In this document: positions 55,845-64,000 of the stretch, in pieces | How the letters are laid out: every line of letters begins with the position of its first letter | Numbering within the stretch: position 1 is the first letter of the stretch | Assembly: GCA_943788615.1 (NCBI GenBank) | Contig: CALSQY010000001.1 | Span: 434,001-498,000, forward strand | Length of the DNA: 64,000 nt | Direction: 5' to 3' | Source of the DNA: UBA4465 sp002292365 | GTDB taxonomy: Bacteria; Bacteroidota; Bacteroidia; Cytophagales; Cyclobacteriaceae | Made by a program: the position numbers and the translations under genes | Notes under the pieces: generated by a model | Database searches by the model: none | What the model saw: the letters and a program-made list of their open reading frames with translations, nothing else | Told to the model about the DNA's origin: nothing

Positions 55845-57278
55845 ATGAATATGGTTAAAGTTATATTATTAAGTTTTTTGGGCTTGATGGGGCTTTCATC
55901 AACTGCTTACAGCCAAGAGGTGACCGTAAGATTGGGCCCTGATCAATTTGCCATCAATCAACTTTGGACCATTACTATTACGGTGCAAAACGAACGCTTG
56001 CGCAATTACAGCAACTTCCCCGAAATTCAAGGGTTGGTGAAAAGGGGGACTTCTTCTTCCTCTTCAACAAATTATGTCAATGGTCAAATGAGCTCATCTC
56101 AAAGTATCATCCAGAATTATCAAGCCACAAGTGAGGGGAGCGTAGTCGTTCCTGATTTTGATATAACAATAAACAATCAGTCATTTTCAGTGAAGGGTAA
56201 AAGCATAACAGTGACCGCTCCTGCTCAACAGCGTCGTTCCAATTTTCAAGACCCATTTCAAGATTTTTTCCAACAAAAAGCACCATCTGAATTTATAGAA
56301 GTTGAAGCGGATGCTTTTCTAGCTTTAACTACGGACAAAAATGAAATTTACTTAGGGGAAGGAATTACCACTACCTTGGCTTTTTACGTAGCGGCCTCTA
56401 ATCGCGCCGACATGAAATTTTATGATTTGGGTGCCCAAATAACAGAAATTATCAAGAAAATAAAACCGGAAAATTCTTGGGAGGAGAATTTCAATATAGA
56501 CAACATCAATGGGGAATCTATTAAGATAAAAGGTGTTCAATACACGCAGTATAAAATCTATCAGGCCACTTATTTTCCATTGAATTTAGAGCCTATTACG
56601 TTCCCAAGCGTTGGCCTGAAATTAATTAAATATAACAAAGTCAAAAATCCTTCTTTTTTCGGTAGGAATCGCCAAGAAAATTATCAAACCTTTTACAGTA
56701 AACCGAAGACCGTGAAAATAAAAGAGTTACCACCACACCCTCTAAAAGACCGCGTTAACGTTGGCTCCTACAAATTGAAAGAATCCATCAGTAATGAAAA
56801 AATAACTACCGGACAAAGTTTTAACTATTCCTTTGAAATAGGAGGAGTTGGTAATATCAGCGCCTTAAATATGCCCAGTATAGACCCAAATGAATGGTTT
56901 GAGTTTTATGAACCCAATACTGTTCAAAATATTCGTAGATCTTCGAATCGTGTAACAGGGAGTAAAAAGTTTGATTATTTTGGAATTCCCAATGAACCAG
57001 GCGCCTATGACTTAGGAGATTTTATTCAATGGGTTTTTTTTGATCCCGTTCAAGAAAAATATGATACGCTAAGGTCAGAGATACAAATACAAGTACAAGG
57101 AGAGAGTAGAAAGAACGAATACATTTCTTCAAATGATTTAGGCTCGTTTTATGATAGGATCGAATTCGAGGACAATGAGTTAGTTTCAATTAAATCTGGG
57201 ATGGGCTATCAAATCATTATCAACCTATTTATATTCGCTATATTGGTAGGAGGTATCATTTTATTCTTTAAAAAATAA
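55845..57278 (+). CDS. batD: BatD family protein
   Basis: 477 aa envelope protein: a signal peptide ending YSQ, an N-terminal beta domain (VTVRLGPDQFAINQLWTITITVQNE), a second beta domain from about residue 155 (FLALTTDKNEIYLGEGITTTLAFYVAA), then beta domains to a C-terminal transmembrane helix (IINLFIFAILVGGIILF). This is the BatD (oxygen tolerance) layout. BatA-E genes usually form an operon with a MoxR ATPase, but here the BatD-type gene is alone and overlaps aroC (TAATG). Function remains unclear in the family. Confidence 0.85.
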   Translation: MNMVKVILLSFLGLMGLSSTAYSQEVTVRLGPDQFAINQLWTITITVQNERLRNYSNFPEIQGLVKRGTSSSSSTNYVNGQMSSSQSIIQNYQATSEGSVVVPDFDITINNQSFSVKGKSITVTAPAQQRRSNFQDPFQDFFQQKAPSEFIEVEADAFLALTTDKNEIYLGEGITTTLAFYVAASNRADMKFYDLGAQITEIIKKIKPENSWEENFNIDNINGESIKIKGVQYTQYKIYQATYFPLNLEPITFPSVGLKLIKYNKVKNPSFFGRNRQENYQTFYSKPKTVKIKELPPHPLKDRVNVGSYKLKESISNEKITTGQSFNYSFEIGGVGNISALNMPSIDPNEWFEFYEPNTVQNIRRSSNRVTGSKKFDYFGIPNEPGAYDLGDFIQWVFFDPVQEKYDTLRSEIQIQVQGESRKNEYISSNDLGSFYDRIEFEDNELVSIKSGMGYQIIINLFIFAILVGGIILFFKK

Positions 57279-58363
57279 TGGGAAGTTCTTTCGGAAAAAT
57301 ATTTAAAATTAGCACTTTTGGCGAATCCCATGGACCAGCTATTGGTGTCAATATTGAAGGTTTACCCGCGGGGATCCATCTTGATGTGGATCAGATTCAA
57401 TTTGAATTGAGTAGAAGAAAGCCTGGCCAATCTAGGATCACTACACAAAGAAAAGAAGCCGATGAGATCGAGATTTTGTCAGGCGTTTTTGAAGGTGTGA
57501 CTACAGGGACACCTATGGCTATGGTGATTAGGAATAAAGATCAAAAAAGCAAAGATTATACTCATATCGCTAATCAGTTCAGGCCTAGCCATGCTGATTA
57601 TACCTCTCAAGAAAAATATGGGGTACGCGATTATCGCGGAGGGGGCAGAAGTTCAGCGCGTGAAACAGCGACTCGTGTGGCTGCTGGTGCGGTCGCTAAG
57701 CAGTTTATAGCACAGGCCTTTGGCGGTGAATTTTATGCTTATGTTTCTCAGGTGGGATCATTAAAATTAGAAAAAGAATATGTAGACTTAGATCTTGATC
57801 GGATTGATGACCACGCAGTGCGTTGCCCTGATCCTGAAATGGCAGATAAGATGTTTAAGCTAATCGACCAAGTACGCAAAGAACAAGATACTATCGGAGG
57901 GGTAGTCACTGGTGTAATAAAAAACATTCCCATAGGACTTGGAGAGCCTGTTTTTGACAAGTTACATGCCACCCTAGGCAAGGCCATGTTGAGCATTAAT
58001 GCCGTGAAGGGTTTCGAGTATGGTAGTGGATTTGAGGGAATTAAAATGAAAGGATCAGCACACAATGATGCCTTTTACAAAGAGGGAAATCGAGTGCGTA
58101 CGCGAACCAATAAATCTGGGGGTATTCAAGGAGGAATTTCCAATGGCGAAGATATTTATTTCAATGTAGCCTTTAAGCCGGTAGCGACCATTATGCAGGA
58201 CCAAGAAAGTGTAGACAAGGATGGAAATACCGCTATAGTGTCAGGTAAAGGACGGCATGATCCTTGTGTGGTGCCACGGGCGGTACCCATTGTAGAAGCG
58301 ATGTCGGCACTGGTGATAGCAGATTTCTATCTTATCTGTAGAACTAATAAACTAACCCATTAA
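57278..58363 (+). CDS. aroC: chorismate synthase
   Basis: 361 aa, normal length. It converts 5-enolpyruvylshikimate-3-phosphate to chorismate with reduced FMN. Signature 1 is FGESHGPAIGV, signature 2 is YRGGGRSSARETATRVAAGAVAK, and signature 3 is RHDPCVVPRAVPIVEAM. The ATG overlaps the BatD stop (TAATG). The symporter gene follows by 2 bp. Confidence 0.97.
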   Translation: MGSSFGKIFKISTFGESHGPAIGVNIEGLPAGIHLDVDQIQFELSRRKPGQSRITTQRKEADEIEILSGVFEGVTTGTPMAMVIRNKDQKSKDYTHIANQFRPSHADYTSQEKYGVRDYRGGGRSSARETATRVAAGAVAKQFIAQAFGGEFYAYVSQVGSLKLEKEYVDLDLDRIDDHAVRCPDPEMADKMFKLIDQVRKEQDTIGGVVTGVIKNIPIGLGEPVFDKLHATLGKAMLSINAVKGFEYGSGFEGIKMKGSAHNDAFYKEGNRVRTRTNKSGGIQGGISNGEDIYFNVAFKPVATIMQDQESVDKDGNTAIVSGKGRHDPCVVPRAVPIVEAMSALVIADFYLICRTNKLTH

Positions 58364-58365
58364 TC

Positions 58366-59775
58366 ATGAAAAAATTACCCATTCATGTTAAAATAGTCAT
58401 AGGTTTAGTACTAGGAATTGTTTGGGCCTTTCTATCAAGCTTCATGGGATGGAATGAATTTACCATTCGTTGGATTGATCCTTTTGGTATGATCTTTATT
58501 CGACTTTTGAAATTCATTGCGGTGCCTTTGGTATTATTTTCGATCATTGGGGGTGTCTCTGGACTGAGAGATGTCTCTAAATTAGGACGCTTAGGATTGA
58601 AAACCTTGTTGGCCTATATGACTACTACTTTATTGGCCGTGGGTATTGGATTGACCTTGGTAAATATTGTCAAGCCAGGTACAAACATAGATGACGAGCA
58701 ACGCATCAAGAATAGACTTTCTTATGAGGTTTGGCTGCAAGAGAATAATATTGGTGCTACCCAGGATGGCTTAAATTTTCTATCTGATCCTAAATACGCG
58801 GCTTATCTTTCAGAGGAGCAAGCGGCTGAGCAAGTCACGTCATCAAAGCTAGATTTGGAAAAGAAAATGAAGACCGTAGCGGTTCAAAAGGAAAGTTCTC
58901 CCTTAAAGTTTATTGTAGAGATGGTACCTGACAATATTTTTGCCTCATTGTCAGGAAATGGATTGATGCTTCAGGTAATTTTCTTTGCCATTTTTTTTGG
59001 AATAACTCTGGTCCTTATCCCAGAGGAAGCCTCTGCACCTATCATTAATTTGGTAAGTGGAATGAATTCGATTTTTTTAAAAATGGTGGATGTGGTCATG
59101 AAGGCGGCACCTTTTTTTGTTTTTTGCCTTTTGGCGGGTGTGGTGGCAAAAATGGCAGATTCACCCCAAGAAGTATTTGAGATTTTTATAGGTCTGGGAT
59201 CTTATTCGCTTACTTTGTTCAGCGGATTGTTTTTATTAACCTTTCTGGTTTATCCCTTGATTGTAAAATCATTGGTTTCTAAAATGAGTTTTAAAGATTT
59301 TTTTAAGAACATCAGTCCGGCACAATTCTTAGCTTTTTCTACTAGTTCTAGTGCCGCTACCCTACCTGTTACGATGGAATGCGTCGAAGAAAATGTCGGT
59401 GTACCTAAGTCTATTTCAAGCTTTGTTTTGCCCATTGGAGCAACGGTAAATATGGATGGAACTTCCATGTTTGAGGGGGTCGCTGTTGTGTTTTTAGCAC
59501 AACTCCATTTTATTGACCTGACCATAGCTCAGCAGCTCACCATTGTATTTACTGCTGCTGCAGCATCTATTGGTTCAGCAGCAGTACCGAGTGCCGGGTT
59601 GATCATGATGATCATGGTATTACAATCTGTTGGATTAAATCCGGCATGGGTGGCTATCATATTTCCAGTAGATCGTATTTTAGATATGTGTAGAACGGTT
59701 GTGAATGTGACGGGTGACATGGTCGTATCAACCCTGATCGCAAAGTCTGAAGGGGAGTTAGAAAAATATAGCTGA
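58366..59775 (+). CDS. dicarboxylate/amino acid:cation symporter (DAACS family)
   Basis: 469 aa inner-membrane transporter related to GltP/GltPh. Family motifs: the serine-rich hairpin STSSSAATLPVTME and, after it, NMDGTSMFEG, followed by AAAASIGSAAVPSAGLI and the last-helix DRILDMCRTVVNVTGD. An unusually long hydrophilic loop (about residues 105-185) follows the first helices. It imports glutamate, aspartate or C4-dicarboxylates with H+ or Na+; the residues visible do not decide which. It is probably in the batD-aroC unit. Confidence 0.93.
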   Translation: MKKLPIHVKIVIGLVLGIVWAFLSSFMGWNEFTIRWIDPFGMIFIRLLKFIAVPLVLFSIIGGVSGLRDVSKLGRLGLKTLLAYMTTTLLAVGIGLTLVNIVKPGTNIDDEQRIKNRLSYEVWLQENNIGATQDGLNFLSDPKYAAYLSEEQAAEQVTSSKLDLEKKMKTVAVQKESSPLKFIVEMVPDNIFASLSGNGLMLQVIFFAIFFGITLVLIPEEASAPIINLVSGMNSIFLKMVDVVMKAAPFFVFCLLAGVVAKMADSPQEVFEIFIGLGSYSLTLFSGLFLLTFLVYPLIVKSLVSKMSFKDFFKNISPAQFLAFSTSSSAATLPVTMECVEENVGVPKSISSFVLPIGATVNMDGTSMFEGVAVVFLAQLHFIDLTIAQQLTIVFTAAAASIGSAAVPSAGLIMMIMVLQSVGLNPAWVAIIFPVDRILDMCRTVVNVTGDMVVSTLIAKSEGELEKYS

Positions 59776-59831
59776 GGCCTACCTTTTTGAAAGGAATTGT
59801 TCATTTTGCCAATTATTCAGTCAATGAGGTT

Positions 59832-59839
59832 TATTTTTG
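59832..59839 (+). promoter_or_regulatory. candidate -7 box (TAnnTTTG) of nfu
   Basis: TATTTTTG matches TAnnTTTG. A TTTTG at 59804-59808 could be the -33 box, although the 23 bp spacer is longer than usual. The Nfu ATG (59858) is 18 bp downstream. Confidence 0.38.
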
Positions 59840-59857
59840 TATTCTAAAGTTAAAAAA

Positions 59858-60442
59858 ATGTCTGAATCTGTAAAAACACCTATAAATATTTATACTGAGG
59901 CCAATCCGAATCCTAACTCATTAAAGTTTGTGGCCAATTTTATGCTCATGCCCGAGGGAGTGAGTAGAGATTTTCCAGATATAAAAAGTGCAGAAGAAGC
60001 GCCTTTGGCGATCAAACTTTTTGAAAAATCCTATGTGAAGCGTGTTTTTTATATGAGTAATTTCATTACCGTTACCAAAGATGATGAAGCAGACTGGTAT
60101 GAAATCAAAGGCGAGGTGCTTACCATTATCAAATCCCATTTAGAAGCAGGGTTACAAATTTTGACGGAAAAAGAGGTCAAAGAGGATCATCATGTAGCAG
60201 CATCGGATACTGATCTAGAAGTAAAAATTAAAGGAATATTGGATGAGTACATTCGGCCTGCCGTCGAGATGGATGGGGGTGCAATTACCTTTGATTCATT
60301 TTCTGAGGGGAAGGTAAAAGTACTGTTACAAGGGTCATGTTCTGGTTGTCCAAGCTCTACATTAACACTAAAATCAGGGATAGAAAATTTGCTGAAGCGG
60401 ATGGTTCCTGAAGTAGAAGAAGTAGAGGCTTTAGGCGTATAG
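59858..60442 (+). CDS. NifU-like iron-sulfur scaffold/carrier protein (Nfu)
   Basis: 194 aa. An N-terminal Nfu_N domain (IYTEANPNPNSLKFVANFMLMPEG) is followed by a C-terminal NifU domain (about residues 115-190) containing the Fe-S binding CxxC in GSCSGCPSSTLTLKSGIENLL. It carries or assembles [4Fe-4S] clusters for target enzymes, in the cytoplasm. The ATG at 59858 is the start rather than TTG 59837, which overlaps the -7 box. It stands as a single gene. Confidence 0.92.
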   Translation: MSESVKTPINIYTEANPNPNSLKFVANFMLMPEGVSRDFPDIKSAEEAPLAIKLFEKSYVKRVFYMSNFITVTKDDEADWYEIKGEVLTIIKSHLEAGLQILTEKEVKEDHHVAASDTDLEVKIKGILDEYIRPAVEMDGGAITFDSFSEGKVKVLLQGSCSGCPSSTLTLKSGIENLLKRMVPEVEEVEALGV

Positions 60443-60544
60443 TTAAGTCGTGATAGGGTGACGGAATTTAAAGTTGACCAATCTAAATACATACATTTAA
60501 TAGCTTAGACTTATATTTAAGCAAATCTTTTTAACTTTTTACGT

Positions 60545-62113
60545 TTGTCTGATTCCAGGAAATTTGAGTTAGTGCTGAGTCCTGAGATCGCTCTAGATGA
60601 TCAAAATTTACGTGCTTTTTTGAAAGGTAAGCGTTGGCTCAGTGATGAACAGTATTTTTTGGTGGATCGTCGCTCTATTGATGCCCGAAGGTTAAAAGTA
60701 AAAGTCAATATCAGCTTAACGATTTCAGCGATTCCTTTGCGTCATGAATTTGTTGAGTACCAACCGGCGACCAAAACGGTTGAAAATGCACCAAAAGTCA
60801 TTATCGTGGGCGCCGGTCCTGCTGGTCTTTTTGCAGCTTTAAAAGCCATTTCCTTAGGGTTTCAACCTGTAGTCATTGAACGGGGCAAAGATGTGAGAGG
60901 ACGTCGACGTGATCTTGCTGATGTCAACAAGAAAGGAATTGTAAATCCTGAGAGTAATTATTGTTTTGGTGAAGGAGGGGCAGGGACGTATTCGGATGGT
61001 AAACTGTATACCCGAGCCACCAAGCGAGGTAACGTGCGCCGTATATTCGAGATACTGGTAGCACATGGTGCTCCTGAGGATATTCTGTTTGAGGCACATC
61101 CGCATATTGGAACGAATAGGCTCCCAAAAATTGTTACCGCAATCCGTGAAACTATTGAAGCCTTGGGAGGAACGATTCACTTTAATACCCGAGTGGACCA
61201 GTTTATTATCGAAGATAGATCGATGGCGGGGGTGGTTACCCAAGAAGGACAATTGCATCGGGGAGTAGGCGTGATCTTAGCCACGGGCCATTCAGCCAGA
61301 GATATTTTTAATCTATGTGTAGATCAGGCTATTAAGATAGAGTCTAAACCTTTTGCTTTGGGCGTACGGGTAGAACATCCACAGGAACAAATAGATCAGA
61401 TTCAATACCACTCCAATGAGCGAGGGTTTTTGCCTGCAGCCAGCTATTCAATGGTATATCAGTCCAAATTGGCAGGCAAAGAAAGAGGAGTATTTTCATT
61501 TTGTATGTGTCCTGGTGGATTCATAGTTCCAGCTGCTACCTCCCCCGATGAGATTGTAGTAAATGGGATGAGTCCATCGAGAAGAGACAGTAAATATGCT
61601 AATTCAGGTATTGTGGTGGCTATTGAAGACCAAGATTTAAAGAATTTTGATTATTTTGGGCCTTTGGCGGGGATGGAGTTTCAAGCCAGTATTGAAAAAA
61701 GAGCGTGGCAATCTGTAAGTAAGGGCCAAGTAGCACCAGCACAAAGGTTAGAGGATTTCATTCGACGGACTCATTCTCCCTCATTAAATGCATCTTCTTA
61801 CCAACCAGGTTTGGAATCAGTAGATATGAGCACGATTTTACCTAAATTTATTACTGAGCGCCTGAAACAGGGATTTCGTTCCTTTGGGCGAAAAATGCAG
61901 GGATACTTAACCAACGAAGCTCAAATTATTGGTATTGAGAGCAGAACCTCTTCTCCGGTACGTATCCCCCGAGATAAAATGACATGTGAGCACCAAGAGG
62001 TCAAAAGATTATTTCCATGTGGTGAGGGGGCTGGATATGCGGGAGGTATTGTGTCTGCCGCGATGGACGGTGAACGATGTATGGACCGTTTGGCTCAATT
62101 ATACCCCAAATAG
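60545..62113 (+). CDS. FAD-dependent oxidoreductase of unknown substrate
   Basis: 522 aa. A short N-terminal domain (RKFELVLSPEIALDD ... RRSIDARR) precedes the Rossmann FAD motif GAGPAGLFAALKA (about residue 85). It continues with NYCFGEGGAGTYSDGKLYTRATKRGNV, ILATGHSARDIF and FPCGEGAGYAGGIVSAAMDGERC near the end. This is the large uncharacterised FAD-dependent dehydrogenase family found widely in bacteria; its substrate is unknown. There is no ATG in frame between the stop at 60518 and this frame, so the TTG at 60545 is the probable start. Confidence 0.88.
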   Translation: MSDSRKFELVLSPEIALDDQNLRAFLKGKRWLSDEQYFLVDRRSIDARRLKVKVNISLTISAIPLRHEFVEYQPATKTVENAPKVIIVGAGPAGLFAALKAISLGFQPVVIERGKDVRGRRRDLADVNKKGIVNPESNYCFGEGGAGTYSDGKLYTRATKRGNVRRIFEILVAHGAPEDILFEAHPHIGTNRLPKIVTAIRETIEALGGTIHFNTRVDQFIIEDRSMAGVVTQEGQLHRGVGVILATGHSARDIFNLCVDQAIKIESKPFALGVRVEHPQEQIDQIQYHSNERGFLPAASYSMVYQSKLAGKERGVFSFCMCPGGFIVPAATSPDEIVVNGMSPSRRDSKYANSGIVVAIEDQDLKNFDYFGPLAGMEFQASIEKRAWQSVSKGQVAPAQRLEDFIRRTHSPSLNASSYQPGLESVDMSTILPKFITERLKQGFRSFGRKMQGYLTNEAQIIGIESRTSSPVRIPRDKMTCEHQEVKRLFPCGEGAGYAGGIVSAAMDGERCMDRLAQLYPK

Positions 62114-62755
62114 CCTCACTAAATACTTTCTTACGTTCCATACCTTAAGCCCATGGTGGACTCCTTATATGCCTTTACGACCATATTCGGTTACTTGTAT
62201 ATGTTTATCTTGAATTGTTCGAAATAATTGTTAGGCCGTCCGAAGTTACCTTGAGGATAGATTTCCATAAATTTTTTGACAGACAGGATCGTGCTTTCTC
62301 ATGCGTTATAATATATGGGTTCATGATCCTGCAAATAATTTCTATCATAATTAAATCCTTACGAACTTTCCAACTCAGAGTTCCTAGACAAGGCAATTAT
62401 GCGCTTGATACCGGTCACCAAGAGTTGACTACCAGATGGAGCCAGTTCAATTTATTTTCAAAAAATCATCAGATCCTTTATCGCCTTTGAAGCTCTGTTC
62501 AGGGAAGATATTCTCTCATCCTCTAGGTGACTTTTCTGTAACCGTATTCTATGTACACGGAAATGTGACATTTCACAGAAGGTTAGGTATTTATTTCCTT
62601 TTTTATCGAAATTTTCATGGATACGAACATACGGCCTGATAATGATTTATAAATGATAAAGATCTTTTAAACTTCAATGGGAACCCATCAATTTCAAGTA
62701 TTCGATGATGATTGAAAAAAAACTAAAACATCCGACTGATTCAAGGATTCATTGA
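62114..62755. other. intergenic region, possibly a decayed gene on the minus strand
   Basis: 642 bp between two convergent genes. No intact gene is convincing. In one minus-strand frame, open stretches of about 60, 30, 19 and 35 codons (from 62640 down to about 62200), separated by TGA/TAA stops, have protein-like composition. That suggests an old pseudogene, but I cannot name a family. I see no RNA gene, terminal inverted repeat or array. Confidence 0.3.
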
Positions 62756-64000
62756 TTAAATAGGTATCAAAGCGTCATATAGGACGGCTATGGGATGTTT
62801 GGCAATCCTACCCGTGCCATCTTTGATTTGATGTCGACAACTGGTACCAGCGGCCACGATTTCTACTTCTTGAGGTTGATTTCTGACAGTAGGAAATAAG
62901 ACCAATTCACCGATTTTCATAGACAGGGCATAATGCTCTTTTTCATACCCAAAAGATCCTGCCATTCCACAGCAACCCGAAGGAATCATGTGTACCTTAT
63001 GACCCGAGGGAAGACTGAGCATTTTTTTGGTTGGGGTCATAGAAGACAAAGATTTTTGATGACAATGCCCATGTACTTTAATCAATTTTTTATCTCCGTT
63101 AAAGCTTGAGGCTTTGATGCGTCCTTTATCAATTTCATGACTGATAAATTCTTCAATGGTCATGACATACTTGGCCAATTTTTTAGCTTTCTCTTGAAGT
63201 GCGCCTCGGGTCAAAGAGAGGTATTCATCCCTAAAAGATAAAATAGTTGAGGGCTCAATACCCACAAGAGGCACTCCTTCAGAGATAATTTCAGAAAATA
63301 AAGTAACGTTTTTTTTAGCCAACTTCTTGGCTTCCTTAAGCATACCTTTGGACATAAAGCTGCGGCCACTTTCTGGATGGTCTATGCGTCTCACTTGATA
63401 CCCCAATCGATCTAGGATGAGCATGGTTTTTTGCCCAATTTCTACATCATTATATTCAGTAAACTCATCGCAAAACAAGTATAAGATTTTTTTAGACCCA
63501 TTATTAAGAGGCTTGAAATGGGTCTTAAGCCATTTCTTAAAAGTCACAGAACCTAAAGTAGGCATAGATCTTTCAAAGGCAAAGCCGGCAATGGCCTTAG
63601 CGATCCCCCCAGAAATTTTATTAGAAAAAATCAGCTGATAAGCCCAAGGTACCTTTGAAGCTAAAGACATGATCATCGTAAAATTACCTATAAGTCGATT
63701 TCTTAATGGAATGCCTTTGTCTTGATAGTATTGATATTGCCATTCACCTTTTAGTTTAGCCATATCTACATTTGAAGGGCACTCAGAACTGCAGCCTTTG
63801 CAAGAGAGGCATAAATCCAAGACTTCTTTTATTTCGGGTCTTGAAAAGGGTTTTACCGTATCTGTTTTGCTTAACATTTCACGCAAAATATTCGCTCTGG
63901 CCCGCGTAGTATCTTTTTCGTCCTTGGTAGCTTGATAGCTCGGACACATGGTTCCTCCAGACAGTTCGGTCTTCCTGCAGTCACCCGAGCCATTACAAAG
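62756..64000 (-). CDS. FAD/Fe-S dehydrogenase (D-lactate/glycolate oxidase type), Fe-S part, 5' end outside window
   Basis: The open frame runs past the right edge, so only the last 415 codons are seen. They hold the two ferredoxin-like cysteine clusters: CNGSGDCRK ... GGTMCPSY, and CLSCKGCSSECPSN. Two heterodisulfide-reductase-type motifs follow: HGHCHQKSL and PSGCCGMAGSFGYE. This is the C-terminal half of large FAD plus Fe-S proteins (about 970 aa) related to D-lactate dehydrogenase Dld. An ATG at 63949 lies inside the cysteine region and is not the start. Confidence 0.87.
   Translation of the reverse strand, partial: LCNGSGDCRKTELSGGTMCPSYQATKDEKDTTRARANILREMLSKTDTVKPFSRPEIKEVLDLCLSCKGCSSECPSNVDMAKLKGEWQYQYYQDKGIPLRNRLIGNFTMIMSLASKVPWAYQLIFSNKISGGIAKAIAGFAFERSMPTLGSVTFKKWLKTHFKPLNNGSKKILYLFCDEFTEYNDVEIGQKTMLILDRLGYQVRRIDHPESGRSFMSKGMLKEAKKLAKKNVTLFSEIISEGVPLVGIEPSTILSFRDEYLSLTRGALQEKAKKLAKYVMTIEEFISHEIDKGRIKASSFNGDKKLIKVHGHCHQKSLSSMTPTKKMLSLPSGHKVHMIPSGCCGMAGSFGYEKEHYALSMKIGELVLFPTVRNQPQEVEIVAAGTSCRHQIKDGTGRIAKHPIAVLYDALIPI

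Noticed and set aside
62215..62639. Plus-strand frames of 91 and 67 codons in the last large gap
   Set aside because: No family resemblance and no ribosome binding site; they overlap each other and the more protein-like minus-strand frame.
63949..64000. ATG at 63949 as the start of the Fe-S protein
   Set aside because: The frame stays open to the window edge and encodes CNGSGDCRK, part of the first cysteine cluster, so the gene starts outside the window.
42..64000. Search by eye for tRNA, rRNA, insertion sequences, integrase genes and attachment sites
   Set aside because: No transposase or integrase motif, terminal inverted repeats with target duplication, or cloverleaf was recognised; absence is not proven without a dedicated search.

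Overview
The window looks like part of the chromosome of a marine, polysaccharide-degrading Bacteroidota, most like the Cytophagales (inference). Supporting signs are AT-rich spacers, a SusC/SusD pair, STN-domain TonB receptors, DUF4249 and DUF4961 proteins, a type IX secretion (T9SS) sorting domain, bacillithiol synthesis (BshA), TAnnTTTG promoter boxes, weak Shine-Dalgarno sequences and many ATGA/TAATG gene overlaps.

Layout. 1-1139 (-): end of a TRAP transporter operon (dctQ and a partial dctM). 1452-8357 (+): four overlapping genes, namely a secreted unknown, an STN-type TonB receptor, a DUF4249 lipoprotein and an MG2-like secreted protein. 8384-18194: housekeeping genes (rlmN; two rhomboids, mutL and a small membrane protein on -; bshA; a VWA/MoxR/AlbA_2 trio). 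18662-22420: an ECF sigma factor, a small lipoprotein and a T9SS-exported FG-GAP protein. 22579-23475: a double GNAT protein. 23562-55689: a large polysaccharide utilization locus (PUL). It has five sulfatase genes (one with an in-frame stop and lost catalytic motif, one with a start-region frameshift, one fused to an esterase), GH97, GH3, GH13 and GH43 enzymes, a SASA acetylesterase, a GDSL hydrolase, two other esterase-like hydrolases, lgt, and a FecR-SusC-SusD-DUF-DUF4961-GH43 operon. 55845-64000: housekeeping genes (batD, aroC, a dicarboxylate symporter, nfu, an FAD oxidoreductase, and part of an FAD/Fe-S dehydrogenase).

How it fits together. SusC/SusD and the surface lipoproteins would bind and import an acetylated, sulfated glycan. 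Sulfatases and esterases would unmask it, and GH97/GH3/GH13/GH43 would trim gluco- and pentosyl linkages. The STN domain on SusC plus FecR points to control by an ECF sigma factor, yet no sigma gene sits beside fecR.

The main unexpected signal is a shared element, G(G/A)GGG-N15/16-CGT(C/T), with the look of an ECF promoter. It stands upstream of each PUL transcription unit (fecR-susC, the GH13 unit, the divergent GDSL gene, the first sulfatase unit). It also lies just downstream of the distant ECF sigma gene, ahead of the lipoprotein/FG-GAP operon. I infer that the sigma factor at 18662 and the FecR at 46630 may be a physically split pair governing one regulon that includes the FG-GAP surface protein. 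All starts, families and functions are read from sequence only.
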